DNA from: Thalassotalea_H sp040779345
Lineage (GTDB): Bacteria; Pseudomonadota; Gammaproteobacteria; Enterobacterales; Alteromonadaceae
DNA length: 64,000 bases
Direction of reading: 5' to 3'
NCBI GenBank assembly: GCA_040779345.1
Contig: JBFONU010000002.1
Coordinates: 1-64,000 of the forward strand
In this document: positions 55,717 through 64,000 of the stretch, in pieces
How positions within the stretch are numbered: position 1 is the stretch's first letter
Layout of the letters: each line of letters opens with the position of its first letter
Program-made: the position numbers and the translations under genes
Notes under the pieces: model-generated
Database searches by the model: none
Told to the model about the DNA's origin: nothing
The model's input: only the letters and a program-made list of their open reading frames with translations

Positions 55717-55893
55717 GTTAGTTTCCGTTTAATCATTTGAGTTATTCAACAAAACTAAAGTGTTCTTGTGACAGTTAAATGATGAAAAAATGACTGCTTT
55801 TTTAAGGAATTGTGACGGTTTGATTAATAGCACTACGTCAAATAACTGTAATAAATGGTTCGTATAATTTAGGTAAAGAATAAAGAGGTTGTT

Positions 55894-57537
55894 ATGAAAA
55901 ATTACTTAATATATATGTGCTTAACTATAGCTGTCGTGGTGAGTATTATGACTAAAGGCAGTATTTTTGACAAAAAAACAGAGGAGATATCTTTACTACC
56001 ACATGTCGATAAAGCAAACATTTTAGTGCCGACAGCTAATGGTAGTTTGAATGAAGAAGCCCCTATTCCATCACAATGTTATACAAAAACTGAAGGGATA
56101 AATAATCCCTGTTATACCTGTCATCAATCATATCAACCGCAACCATATACTGAAGCACGAGCAAATTTACGAAATGATGGTGCTAATCAAGGGCTGTATA
56201 ACTTTTCTGATGAAGGTGAGATAAATAGTTGGAAAAACTTATTTGTAAATCGCAAACCTTGGATAGCGAAAATTAGTGATAAGCAAATAACCGAGTATGT
56301 CGATCAAGATAATTACAGCAAGTTGTCGACTAGGTTAAGAGCTCTAGATTGGCAAGGGTTCATACCTGACTTAAAAAATTATCATCTCGGTGCAAAAGCA
56401 TTTAATCATAATGGTATAGCAAAAGATGGTAGTGCTTGGGTAGCATTCAATTACAAACCTTTTCCTGGGACGTTTTGGCCAACCAATGGTGCTACTGATG
56501 ATGTACTCATCAGACTGCCTAAAGCGTTTAGAGAGCTTAATGGGGAATTTGATCAGGAAGTGTATTTAACCAATTTATCATTAGTTGAAATGAGTATTAA
56601 AGCCATCGCACAAATGGATATCTATGCGGCAAATGAATTAAGAATTAATCACGATTTAAATCAGGATGGAAAACTCACCCCAAGTGTTGCTAGTGTGAAG
56701 AAAAGAGATAATTTTATTGGTGATGCCAAACACCTGAAAATACCTCATCAACAATACCCTGTTGGCACCGAAATCATGCATTCTGTGAGATACATCGGGG
56801 CGAAAGACAATGGCGAAATATATATTCCACAACGGATGAAAGAACTGCGTTATATGAAAAAGACACAGCATTTAAGTGAAGCTGATATTGATAGTGCTTA
56901 CCGCAGAGAAAGGAAAGAAAAACTTGATGAACAATTACCCCATTATACAAAAATAAAAGATAACGGTTTTAATAATAAGTTTGGTTGGTTAATACAGGGG
57001 TTTATTGAAGATTATGCAGGCGAGTTAAGGCCGCAATCACATGAAGAAACTTTTTATTGTATGGGGTGTCACTCAGCTATTGGCACAACCATAGACCAAA
57101 CCTTCTCATTGCCACGTAAGGTTACCGGTAAGGCTGGCTGGGGTTATGTGAATTTAAAAGGAATGAAAGACGTTCCTTCTAAAGGACAGAGTGAAGGCGA
57201 AATATTGCAGTACCTAAAAGTTAATGGTGGTGGTAATGAATTTAGAGAGAACGATGAAATGTTATCAAAGTGGTATGGTTTAGACGGTTTAGTCAATGAA
57301 GAGAAAGTTAAATCAGCTGACGTTTATGAATTGCTTATGCCATCGAAAAAACGCGCATTGCAGTTGAATAAGGCGTATACCCAAATAGTCAGAAGCCAAA
57401 GTTTTATCCATGGTCGTGATGTTAATATAACACCCGCGAAAAATGTCCATAAAAAAATAGATGAATCGATTACTCCCTTAAAAGAAGAATTTAGGATTGA
57501 TGATTGGGATATTCGCTTAGATTGGTCGAACAAGTGA
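55894..57537 (+). CDS. Di-heme c-type cytochrome family protein
   Basis: A 547-aa exported protein with an N-terminal hydrophobic segment (about 4-20), probably a signal or anchor. Two heme c motifs are 316 residues apart: CYTCH (C73, C76, H77) and CMGCH (C389, C392, H393). An EF-hand-like calcium loop DLNQDGKL is at about 254-261. The wide spacing and lack of a canonical cytochrome c fold suggest a redox enzyme or electron-transfer protein of undefined role. Shares an intergenic region of 177 bp with the PhoX-like lipoprotein, hinting at joint regulation. Confidence 0.72.
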   Translation: MKNYLIYMCLTIAVVVSIMTKGSIFDKKTEEISLLPHVDKANILVPTANGSLNEEAPIPSQCYTKTEGINNPCYTCHQSYQPQPYTEARANLRNDGANQGLYNFSDEGEINSWKNLFVNRKPWIAKISDKQITEYVDQDNYSKLSTRLRALDWQGFIPDLKNYHLGAKAFNHNGIAKDGSAWVAFNYKPFPGTFWPTNGATDDVLIRLPKAFRELNGEFDQEVYLTNLSLVEMSIKAIAQMDIYAANELRINHDLNQDGKLTPSVASVKKRDNFIGDAKHLKIPHQQYPVGTEIMHSVRYIGAKDNGEIYIPQRMKELRYMKKTQHLSEADIDSAYRRERKEKLDEQLPHYTKIKDNGFNNKFGWLIQGFIEDYAGELRPQSHEETFYCMGCHSAIGTTIDQTFSLPRKVTGKAGWGYVNLKGMKDVPSKGQSEGEILQYLKVNGGGNEFRENDEMLSKWYGLDGLVNEEKVKSADVYELLMPSKKRALQLNKAYTQIVRSQSFIHGRDVNITPAKNVHKKIDESITPLKEEFRIDDWDIRLDWSNK

Positions 57538-57616
57538 TCACCTTTATAAATAAAGTTTTGTATATTTGATCGATTGCTAGTTACAATGTTGTTAACGTAA
57601 CTTTTATGGAAAAATT

Positions 57617-58981
57617 ATGAGTTTATCAGTTGTTATTTTAGCCGCGGGTAAAGGTACCCGAATGAAATCCGCCCTACCTAAAGTATTACACCCCATTGCT
57701 GATAAACCTATGGTGAGTCATGTCATTGATGCGGCTAGACAGCTTAATGCAGAAAATATTTATGTTGTCTACGGCTTTGGTGGCGAAGTGCTAAAAGAAA
57801 AAATTGTTGGTGATGACCTCATTTTTGTTGAACAGCGAGAACAATTAGGTACAGGACATGCCGTAAATGTCACAAATGAATTTTTGCAAGATGATGACGA
57901 TGTGTTAGTGCTTTATGGTGACGTACCTTTAACCAAAGTATCAACGTTAGAAAAGTTAATTGCGGCAAAACCTGAAAATGGCATGGCTTTATTAACGGTT
58001 CATTTGCAAAACCCAACCGGTTACGGTCGTATTGTTAGACAAGCAGAGTCTGTTGTTGGTATTGTCGAGCAAAAAGATGCGTCACCTGAACAATTGTTAA
58101 TTAACGAAGCGAATACAGGGATACTCTTAGCCAATGGTGGTGACTTAAAACGTTGGTTGTCAAACTTATCAAGTGATAATGCCCAAGGTGAATATTATTT
58201 AACGGATATAATCGCCGCTTGCCATAGTGAAGGTAAGATGATTGCCACTGCACACCCCGAGACAGAAATTGAAGTTGAGGGAGCAAATAATCGTGTACAA
58301 CTTGCTGCGTTAGAGCGAGCTTATCAATTACGAAAAGCCGAAGCATTGATGATTGCTGGCGCAAGCTTGCGCGATCCTAATCGAATTGATGTGCGCGGAA
58401 AAATGATCATTGGTCAAGAAGTACAAATTGATATTAATTGTATTTTTGAAGGTGAGGTGGTGCTAGCGCATGGCGTGACAATAGGGGCTAATTGTATTTT
58501 AAAAGATTGTACTATTGGTGAAAATACACAAATTAAGCCAAATACGATAATTGAAGGTGCTGTTATTGGTGATAATTGTTCTGCTGGCCCATTTGCGCGT
58601 ATCCGCCCAGATAGTGTTATGAATGAAAATTCCCATATTGGCAACTTTGTAGAAATGAAAAAAACTACCTTAGGTAGTGGTAGTAAGTCTGGTCATTTAA
58701 CCTATTTAGGTGATACAACTGTTGGCCAAAACGTTAATATTGGTGCAGGTACTATCACTTGCAACTATGATGGTGCGAATAAGTCCCATACTACTATTGA
58801 TGATAATGCCTTTATTGGTTCAAATAGTTCATTGGTGGCGCCAGTATATATTGGAGCAGGTGCAACCGTTGGTGCTGGCTCAACCATTTCAAAAGATATT
58901 GAAAATGGTGATCTTGCTGTTGCTCGAAGTAAGCAAAGAAATGTCAGTGGTTGGCAACGACCAGTTAAATTGGAAAGTTAG
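57617..58981 (+). CDS. glmU: Bifunctional UDP-GlcNAc pyrophosphorylase / GlcN-1-P acetyltransferase
   Basis: Makes UDP-N-acetylglucosamine for peptidoglycan and LPS. The 454-aa protein has the N-terminal uridyltransferase motif LAAGKGTRMKSALPKVLH (about 7-24) and a C-terminal left-handed beta-helix acetyltransferase (about 250-454). The latter contains GHLTYLGD and NIGAGTITCNYDG. Its stop overlaps the next start by 1 bp (TAGTG). Confidence 0.98.
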   Translation: MSLSVVILAAGKGTRMKSALPKVLHPIADKPMVSHVIDAARQLNAENIYVVYGFGGEVLKEKIVGDDLIFVEQREQLGTGHAVNVTNEFLQDDDDVLVLYGDVPLTKVSTLEKLIAAKPENGMALLTVHLQNPTGYGRIVRQAESVVGIVEQKDASPEQLLINEANTGILLANGGDLKRWLSNLSSDNAQGEYYLTDIIAACHSEGKMIATAHPETEIEVEGANNRVQLAALERAYQLRKAEALMIAGASLRDPNRIDVRGKMIIGQEVQIDINCIFEGEVVLAHGVTIGANCILKDCTIGENTQIKPNTIIEGAVIGDNCSAGPFARIRPDSVMNENSHIGNFVEMKKTTLGSGSKSGHLTYLGDTTVGQNVNIGAGTITCNYDGANKSHTTIDDNAFIGSNSSLVAPVYIGAGATVGAGSTISKDIENGDLAVARSKQRNVSGWQRPVKLES

Positions 58982-59745
58982 TGAAGATATTTTTCTCGTT
59001 ATTGCTGATAACGATAAGCTTTATTAAGTGTGTAAATGCTCAGGAGTCTTCTTTAACTGTGGTGACTTCTAATAGCAATATGTTGCAATATCAGCAAGAT
59101 GGCAAAGCAGTAGGGCCAAGTGTTGATATTCTAAATATGTTATTAACAGAAGCAAACCTGACGGCTGAAATAAAGTTTATGCCTTGGACGCGGGCATTTC
59201 AAATAGCCCAAACAAGGCCTAATACTTTAATCATGTCTATGGTTAGGAATCCGGCTCGAGAAGCAAAATTTCATTGGATTTCTAAAGTAAGTGATACGAT
59301 CAAGTCCTTTATTTCATTAAAAGAAAATACCTCACTTAAGGTGACAAATATGGAAGAGCTTAAGCAAAAGGTTGTTGCTGTAGTTCGTGGCTCTGTATCG
59401 GTTAACTTTTTAATAAATAATGGCTTTTCAGAAAATAAAAATCTTTACTTAGTGAGTAATACAGAAAAAGCGATTCAATTATTACTTAATAAAAAAGTCG
59501 ATTTAGTCTTTTGTGATCCTTCGTTGTTTTATTATTACTTCAGAGAAAAAAAGCTTAAAAGTGAAGATTATATTAATGTTAATTCAATTCAAAGTACTAA
59601 AAGATCAAGTTATATCGCACTGAGTAAAGACTCTGATAGTAACTTAGTCGCTAAATTAAGAGCTGCTCAACAAGTCATCAATAAAACTGATAAATACCAT
59701 TATTTGGTTAAATTTAGACCGTTAATATCCCCTACCTCTAAATAG
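58981..59745 (+). CDS. Periplasmic solute-binding protein family 3 in the glm cluster
   Basis: A 254-aa protein with a signal peptide (MKIFFSLLLITISFIKCVNA) and the SBP_bac_3 fold. Features include GKAVGPSVDILNMLL (about 41-55), FMPWTRAFQIAQTRPN and KVVAVVRGSVSVNFL. The GTG start overlaps the glmU stop, so it is translationally coupled to glmU. No permease is nearby. A ligand is not predictable; position suggests a link to amino-sugar metabolism, but that is inference. Confidence 0.82.
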   Translation: MKIFFSLLLITISFIKCVNAQESSLTVVTSNSNMLQYQQDGKAVGPSVDILNMLLTEANLTAEIKFMPWTRAFQIAQTRPNTLIMSMVRNPAREAKFHWISKVSDTIKSFISLKENTSLKVTNMEELKQKVVAVVRGSVSVNFLINNGFSENKNLYLVSNTEKAIQLLLNKKVDLVFCDPSLFYYYFREKKLKSEDYINVNSIQSTKRSSYIALSKDSDSNLVAKLRAAQQVINKTDKYHYLVKFRPLISPTSK

Positions 59746-59821
59746 CAATTGTATTTTTGCTTCACATTTGCTTAAATAGCTAAGTTTTAAACCGAAACTT
59801 AATTTAAGTAAATCGAAACTT

Positions 59822-60583
59822 ATGTCAAAAAGAAATACCAAGCAACGTCGACACATTATTATTACCGAGTTGAATATTCAAGGTGAAGTCAGTGTTGACC
59901 AACTATCCAAGAAGTTCGAGACCTCTGAAGTCACTATCAGAAAAGATTTAGCGGCATTAGAAAATAGCGGCTTATTACTTCGACGTTACGGAGGAGCTGT
60001 TTCATTACCCTCTGAATTAATCGAACCAAAATGTGAAAAACTTTCAAAGCGAAAGATTAGTATTGCAGAAAAAGCAGCGACACTTATTCGAGATCATAAT
60101 CGCATTATTTTAGACAGTGGCAGTACAACCTCAGCTTTAGTCAAAGAGTTAGGCAAAAAAGAGGGGTTAGTGGTAATGACAAATTCATTATCGATAGCGT
60201 CTGATATTCAAGCATTAGAAAATGAACCGACATTACTGATGACAGGTGGAACATGGGATCCTTTGTCTGAATCTTTTCAGGGAAAAGTAGCTGAAAGCGT
60301 GTTGCGTTCTTATGATTTTGATCAGTTATTTATTGGTGCTGATGGCATTGATATTGAACGAGGAACAACAACCTTCAATGAACTTCTTGGCTTAAGCCAA
60401 GTCATGGCAGAAGTCTCTCGTGAAGTGATAGTGATGATAGAGTCTGAAAAAATCAACCGTAAAATACCCAACTTAGAAATACCTTGGCAACAAATACACA
60501 CCTTGATTACTGATGATGATCTAGCGGTAGATGTTAGAAATAAACTTATAAAACAAGGTGTTAATTTAGTTTGTGCTAAGTAA
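59822..60583 (+). CDS. glmR: DeoR-family regulator of glmS (GlmR-like)
   Basis: A 253-aa regulator with an N-terminal winged HTH (about 5-58: VDQLSKKFETSEVTIRKDLAAL). A DeoR sugar-phosphate-sensing domain follows, with DSGSTTSALVKEL (about 99-111) and FIGADGIDIERG. The position directly upstream of glmS and downstream of glmU matches the glmU-glmR-glmS arrangement known in Pseudomonas. It probably senses an amino-sugar phosphate and controls glmS. Confidence 0.85.
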   Translation: MSKRNTKQRRHIIITELNIQGEVSVDQLSKKFETSEVTIRKDLAALENSGLLLRRYGGAVSLPSELIEPKCEKLSKRKISIAEKAATLIRDHNRIILDSGSTTSALVKELGKKEGLVVMTNSLSIASDIQALENEPTLLMTGGTWDPLSESFQGKVAESVLRSYDFDQLFIGADGIDIERGTTTFNELLGLSQVMAEVSREVIVMIESEKINRKIPNLEIPWQQIHTLITDDDLAVDVRNKLIKQGVNLVCAK

Positions 60584-60654
60584 TATTAATTTTTTAACAA
60601 TAATAGAAAAATAGATAGGAAGGTCAACAGGCCTTAATATAAAAGGATAACGTT

Positions 60655-62487
60655 ATGTGTGGGATCGTCGGTGCAGTAGCACAACGTGATGTGGCAGATA
60701 TTTTAGTAGAAGGACTCAAGCGTCTTGAATATCGAGGATATGACTCTGCTGGTGTCGCTATTATTGATAATGACAAGCAATTAAAAAGAGCTCGTCGATT
60801 AGGTAAAGTACAAGAGCTTGATGATGCTTTATCGACGCAACCATTATTTGGTGGGACAGGTATTGCTCATACACGTTGGGCAACTCATGGTGCACCAAGT
60901 GAAAGTAATGCTCATCCTCATGTTTCTAGTGACAATATTGCCGTTGTTCATAACGGTATAATTGAAAATCACAAAGAGTTAAGAGAAAAGCTTCAATCAT
61001 TAGGTTATGTTTTTGTCTCTGAAACCGACACCGAAGTTATTGCTCATCTTGTTCACCATGAACTAAAAACGGCAGACTCATTAGTTAGCGCTGTGCAAAA
61101 AACGGTGACTCAGCTAGACGGTGCTTATGGTACTGTTGTCATGGATTGTAATGACAAAGATCGCATAGTAGTTGCTCGTTCAGGCAGCCCATTGGTGATA
61201 GGTTATGGCTTAGGTGAAAACTTTATTGCTTCAGATATGTTGGCGCTTTTACCTGTTACGCGTAAGTTTTCGTTTTTAGAAGAAGGCGATGTTGCCGAAA
61301 TAACACGTTATAACGTTAGTATTTTCGACATTGATGGCAATGAAGTAGAGCGTGAAGCAAAAGAGCGAGAAGTAGCGCAAGACATTGGTGATAAAGGTGA
61401 ATACCGTCACTACATGTTGAAAGAAACCTACGAACAACCGACGGCTATTCGAAATACACTTGAAGGTCGCTTAATTGGTAATCAGCTAGATAAAAACACT
61501 TTTGGTGATGGTGCTGATGATATATTTAAAGAAATTGAGCATGTACAAATCATAGCCTGTGGTACCAGTTATCATTCAGGCATGGTTGCAAGATATTGGT
61601 TAGAATCTTTAGCGGGTGTGTCTTGTAATATTGAAATTGCCAGTGAATTTCGCTATCGAAAATCGCATGTACCGAAAAATGCCATGATCGTGACTATTTC
61701 ACAATCAGGTGAAACTGCTGATACTTTAGCGGCGTTAAGATTAGCAAAAGAATTAGGTTATCGCTCAAGCTTAGTTATTTGTAACGTTGCCGGTTCATCC
61801 CTCGTTCGTGAATCTGATTTGGCTTTTATGACTAAAGCAGGCGCTGAAATCGGTGTGGCATCAACCAAAGCATTTACTACACAATTAGTTGGCTTATTAA
61901 TGATGACACTGGCCATTGGTCAACATCATGGCATGAGTGAAAGTGTACAAAATGATATAGCACAATCCTTAATGACCTTGCCTAACAAGTTAGACGAAGT
62001 TTTAGCATTAGCGAGTTCTATTGAAGATTTAGCTGAAGATTTTGCGGATAAACACCATGCTTTATTTTTAGGACGTGGCGATCAATATCCCATAGCAATG
62101 GAAGGTGCACTTAAACTCAAAGAAATCTCGTATATTCATGCTGAAGCCTATGCTGCTGGTGAATTAAAACATGGTCCATTAGCACTTATTGATGCTGAAA
62201 TGCCAGTCATAGTGGTAGCACCTCAAAATGATTTAATTGAGAAATTAAAATCAAATGTTGAAGAAGTACGTGCTCGTGGTGGTTTAATGTATGTGTTTGC
62301 TGATAATGATGCCCAATTTGAAAGTGATGAAACGATGAAGGTGATAAATGTCCCTCACTGTGATGAGATCATTGCGCCTATTGTTTATACACTACCGTTA
62401 CAGCTACTTTCATATTATGTAGCCATTATTAAAGGTACCGATGTTGATCAACCGAGAAACTTAGCGAAAAGTGTTACAGTGGAATAA
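60655..62487 (+). CDS. glmS: Glutamine-fructose-6-phosphate aminotransferase
   Basis: Makes glucosamine-6-phosphate from fructose-6-P and glutamine. The 610-aa protein has the N-terminal nucleophile cysteine (MCGIVGAVA), the glutaminase domain (about 1-240) and two SIS sugar domains with CGTSYHSGM, SQSGETADT and SVTVE at the C-terminus. The final 30 codons (the TnsD/TniQ recognition segment in Tn7 biology) are intact. Directly downstream are Tn7-like remnants. Confidence 0.99.
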   Translation: MCGIVGAVAQRDVADILVEGLKRLEYRGYDSAGVAIIDNDKQLKRARRLGKVQELDDALSTQPLFGGTGIAHTRWATHGAPSESNAHPHVSSDNIAVVHNGIIENHKELREKLQSLGYVFVSETDTEVIAHLVHHELKTADSLVSAVQKTVTQLDGAYGTVVMDCNDKDRIVVARSGSPLVIGYGLGENFIASDMLALLPVTRKFSFLEEGDVAEITRYNVSIFDIDGNEVEREAKEREVAQDIGDKGEYRHYMLKETYEQPTAIRNTLEGRLIGNQLDKNTFGDGADDIFKEIEHVQIIACGTSYHSGMVARYWLESLAGVSCNIEIASEFRYRKSHVPKNAMIVTISQSGETADTLAALRLAKELGYRSSLVICNVAGSSLVRESDLAFMTKAGAEIGVASTKAFTTQLVGLLMMTLAIGQHHGMSESVQNDIAQSLMTLPNKLDEVLALASSIEDLAEDFADKHHALFLGRGDQYPIAMEGALKLKEISYIHAEAYAAGELKHGPLALIDAEMPVIVVAPQNDLIEKLKSNVEEVRARGGLMYVFADNDAQFESDETMKVINVPHCDEIIAPIVYTLPLQLLSYYVAIIKGTDVDQPRNLAKSVTVE

Positions 62488-62511
62488 AAATTCACTATCG
62501 ATTTGTGCATT

Positions 62512-62535
62512 TGTCGTAGGACAATTAAGTTAAAA
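62512..62535 (+). mobile_element. Candidate Tn7-like right end at attTn7
   Basis: TGTCGTAGGACAATTAAG begins exactly 24 nt after the glmS stop codon, the distance at which Tn7 inserts. It has the TGT terminus and resembles TnsB-binding motifs of Tn7-like elements. Only one repeat unit is visible, so this is a suggestion supported mainly by position and by the adjacent tnsA remnant. Confidence 0.4.
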
Positions 62536-62546
62536 ATCTTTTAAAT

Positions 62547-62581
62547 CCGGTTAAGCTGATCAAAAGCTAACAGGTTTTTTT
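62547..62581 (+). terminator. Terminator-like hairpin after glmS
   Basis: Imperfect stem CC-GTTA-GCT / AGC-TAAC-GG with one mismatch and one bulge, followed by T7 (62575-62581). It is 60 bp after the glmS stop. It could be the native glmS terminator, in which case the transposon remnant begins just after it, or it could be part of the element. Confidence 0.55.
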
Positions 62582-62592
62582 ATGGCAAATTA

Positions 62593-62825
62593 AAGTACCT
62601 CCTAACTGAAAAGCAAATCATTAAACTAATTAAAGATGGTCGTGGTTCTGGAAGGGGTTCCTATATGTTAACGAGGTTCCATCGAAAGGACGATATCAGC
62701 GGGTCTACACTCACTTTACTGGCCGGATTCACCATGTGTTATCAGACCTTGAGTTCGCAGTATTTATCCTTTTAGATTACAACGCTTCTGTAACCTATAT
62801 TTGTGAACAGTTTGATCTGATTTAA
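62593..62825 (+). pseudogene. tnsA: tnsA remnant (Tn7-like transposase endonuclease subunit)
   Basis: Two adjacent frames together rebuild the N-terminal third of TnsA. The first reads KYLLTEKQIIKLIKDGRGSGRG and SY up to about 62664. The second, offset by an out-of-frame deletion, reads VNEVPSKGR, FTGRIHHVLSDLEFAVFILL and ASVTYICEQFDLI up to a stop at 62823. The family pattern is GRGxGxxxxYKPWL...VPSxGR...GRxHHLLSDLE...DIREQ. The KPWL segment is lost, consistent with a deletion of 13-14 nt. No catalytic core remains beyond the SDLE glutamate. The orientation matches Tn7 at attTn7. Confidence 0.82.
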
Positions 62826-62936
62826 TGACACCGCACACTTTTATGAAGGATAATTAATCCATGATATGAAGGTTATTATCAATTTCATTTACGAGCATTA
62901 CTTTATTATTAGTATTCATGTTGAATCTATTGCCTT

Positions 62937-64000
62937 TTACGGTACATGGATGATTTCAAACGTAGAAGACAAATTGTTAAGTGTTCTACTGGTATTGTCA
63001 GAATAGAAAATTTGTAAATCATAGTGATAAGTAGTGCCTTGGTCTGGTGTTAAAATCAATTCCAACACTGAAACGTTAATCATAACGTCTTTTGTTGGTG
63101 CCTTCTTGTTTAGCTCAATGGTTTTATTGCCGACATTCACTAAGATACTTGTTATCAAAACACCATTGTCGTTTTTTTGTGTATACGATGTGGGGTTACT
63201 GGTAAATTTAATATTTATTTGAATATCTACCGGGGTAGGCTGTTTTATTAATTGCTTTGCCATGTCTTTGTAATGTGCGGGAAGATTTAATGAAACAGGA
63301 ATTTTGTTAGGATTAAAGCCTTGTAAGGCTATGCTTAAGTTTCCTTTAAGTAATATACTTTGTGGTGAAGTATCAAATAAGGCATCCCATATTTTAGCAA
63401 AGTCCGCTGAAGGTATGGTAAATGAGTCAACAATACCACTTTGTAAATCAATTAGTGCATTCTTTTCTATGATTTTTCCGGAAGGTAATGACAAGCTTAG
63501 TGAGGCACTTTTAAAATTAGACAACGGAATTAGTTGACCACCTTTTTGTGTTTTTTGAAAAACTTCTGTCGCCTTGCTAATACGTTTTTTGTCTATTTTT
63601 GGTACTACAAGATAATTAAACGTTACATTAACATCTTTTAATGATGTAGCATTTTTGGTGGCTTCAAAATACATTGACAGCATTGGGGACTTTTCAGGAT
63701 CCAATGCTAAGTTAAAACTATCAGGTAAATAATATAAATAAGCACTGTTGTTAACATTTTGATAGTAATTATACCAAAAATCATTAAATTCAATAGGAAA
63801 CTTCTTCAATGATAGTGATGGTGGTGGTGGTAAAATGCCATTGTAGATATAAGGATATAACTTCGGTGCAAAGAGGAATGTTTGCGGGTCGGTAATGGTA
63901 TTTAATAATGACGAATCTGTTCTAAATGCGATAGCTAATGTTGTATTGGACTGGATATCTGATAATGCATTTAATAATGTATCCCTTTGTACTAAGGTAT
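62937..64000 (-). CDS. Unrecognised protein, 5' end beyond the window (possible Tn7-like cargo)
   Basis: The frame is open from the stop at 62937 to the window edge, giving at least 353 residues. The apparent start at 63809 is an internal TTG. Upstream codons continue without stop and include a Pro-rich run NGILPPPPSLS and RDTLLNALSDIQSN. The visible part is rich in beta-strand-like, Asn/Ser/Thr-rich segments with no membrane helix. I do not recognise a family or motif. It lies beyond the tnsA remnant, reads back towards glmS and may be cargo left by the element. Confidence 0.6.
   Translation of the reverse strand, partial: TLVQRDTLLNALSDIQSNTTLAIAFRTDSSLLNTITDPQTFLFAPKLYPYIYNGILPPPPSLSLKKFPIEFNDFWYNYYQNVNNSAYLYYLPDSFNLALDPEKSPMLSMYFEATKNATSLKDVNVTFNYLVVPKIDKKRISKATEVFQKTQKGGQLIPLSNFKSASLSLSLPSGKIIEKNALIDLQSGIVDSFTIPSADFAKIWDALFDTSPQSILLKGNLSIALQGFNPNKIPVSLNLPAHYKDMAKQLIKQPTPVDIQINIKFTSNPTSYTQKNDNGVLITSILVNVGNKTIELNKKAPTKDVMINVSVLELILTPDQGTTYHYDLQIFYSDNTSRTLNNLSSTFEIIHVP

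Noticed and set aside
63807..63809. TTG as start of the last minus-strand gene
   Set aside because: The same frame stays open upstream to position 64000, so the true start lies beyond the window.
1..64000. CRISPR arrays, tRNA genes, complete insertion sequences, prophage
   Set aside because: Looked for regular spaced repeats, cloverleaf patterns and transposase or phage genes; none seen apart from the tnsA remnant and the small inverted-repeat element.

Overview
The window reads as the replication-origin neighbourhood of an AT-rich marine-type gammaproteobacterium. Protein sequences and gene orders (mnmE-mioC-oriC-mnmG-rsmG-parAB-atp; dnaA-dnaN-recF-gyrB; rpmH-rnpA-yidD-yidC; trkH-yigZ-pepQ; def-fmt-rsmB-trkA; glmU-glmR-glmS) fit Alteromonadales, most likely a Colwellia/Thalassotalea-type organism. 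That placement is inferred from family knowledge; no database search was run. Almost everything is chromosomal core. I see no CRISPR array, tRNA gene, complete insertion sequence or prophage.

Layout. 1-350: promoters and leader of an rRNA operon reading leftwards out of the window; the 16S gene itself lies off the left edge. 0.6-9.8 kb: yrdA, DUF1488, aroE, dgkA, a GGDEF enzyme, hemF-tsaC, an acyl-CoA ligase, purEK, a small MITE-like repeat and yrdD. 10.2-11.2 kb: a membrane-bound XRE regulator of a type more usual in Firmicutes. 11.6-18.8 kb: a LysM protein-dprA-smg operon facing def-fmt-rsmB-trkA; dprA appears to be frameshifted at its 5' end. 18.8-26.4 kb: an orphan solute-binding protein, trkH, yigZ, pepQ, slt, a beta-barrel/SPOR fusion and tusA. 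26.5-35.7 kb: glyS, glyQ, gyrB, recF, dnaN and dnaA on the minus strand, with two ParB-type parS sites inside recF. 36-40.5 kb: rpmH-rnpA-yidD-yidC, mnmE and mioC. 40.5-40.9 kb: a clear oriC with four DnaA boxes (one imperfect) and nine GATC sites in 192 bp. 40.9-52.4 kb: mnmG, rsmG, parA, parB and the complete F1Fo ATP synthase operon.

52.5-64 kb is the most accessory-like part. It holds a soluble protein resembling a methyl-accepting chemotaxis receptor tip, paired with an ODP-like di-iron metallo-beta-lactamase-fold protein. It then has a divergent PhoX-family lipoprotein/di-heme cytochrome pair, and glmU-SBP-glmR-glmS. Directly downstream of glmS, the classical attTn7 site, there is a broken tnsA remnant in the expected orientation with a plausible Tn7-like right end. 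Beyond it is an unrecognised gene that runs off the window and may be cargo.

How the parts fit: DnaA, DnaN, RecF and GyrB start and sustain replication from the nearby oriC. ParA/ParB with the recF parS sites would segregate the same region. A GATC-rich motif of about 28 bp is shared by the dnaA-rpmH intergenic region and oriC, suggesting that the initiator gene and the origin use the same binding logic. The strongest leads are the Tn7-like relic at attTn7, the receptor-tip/ODP pair, the parS pair in recF and the dprA frameshift.
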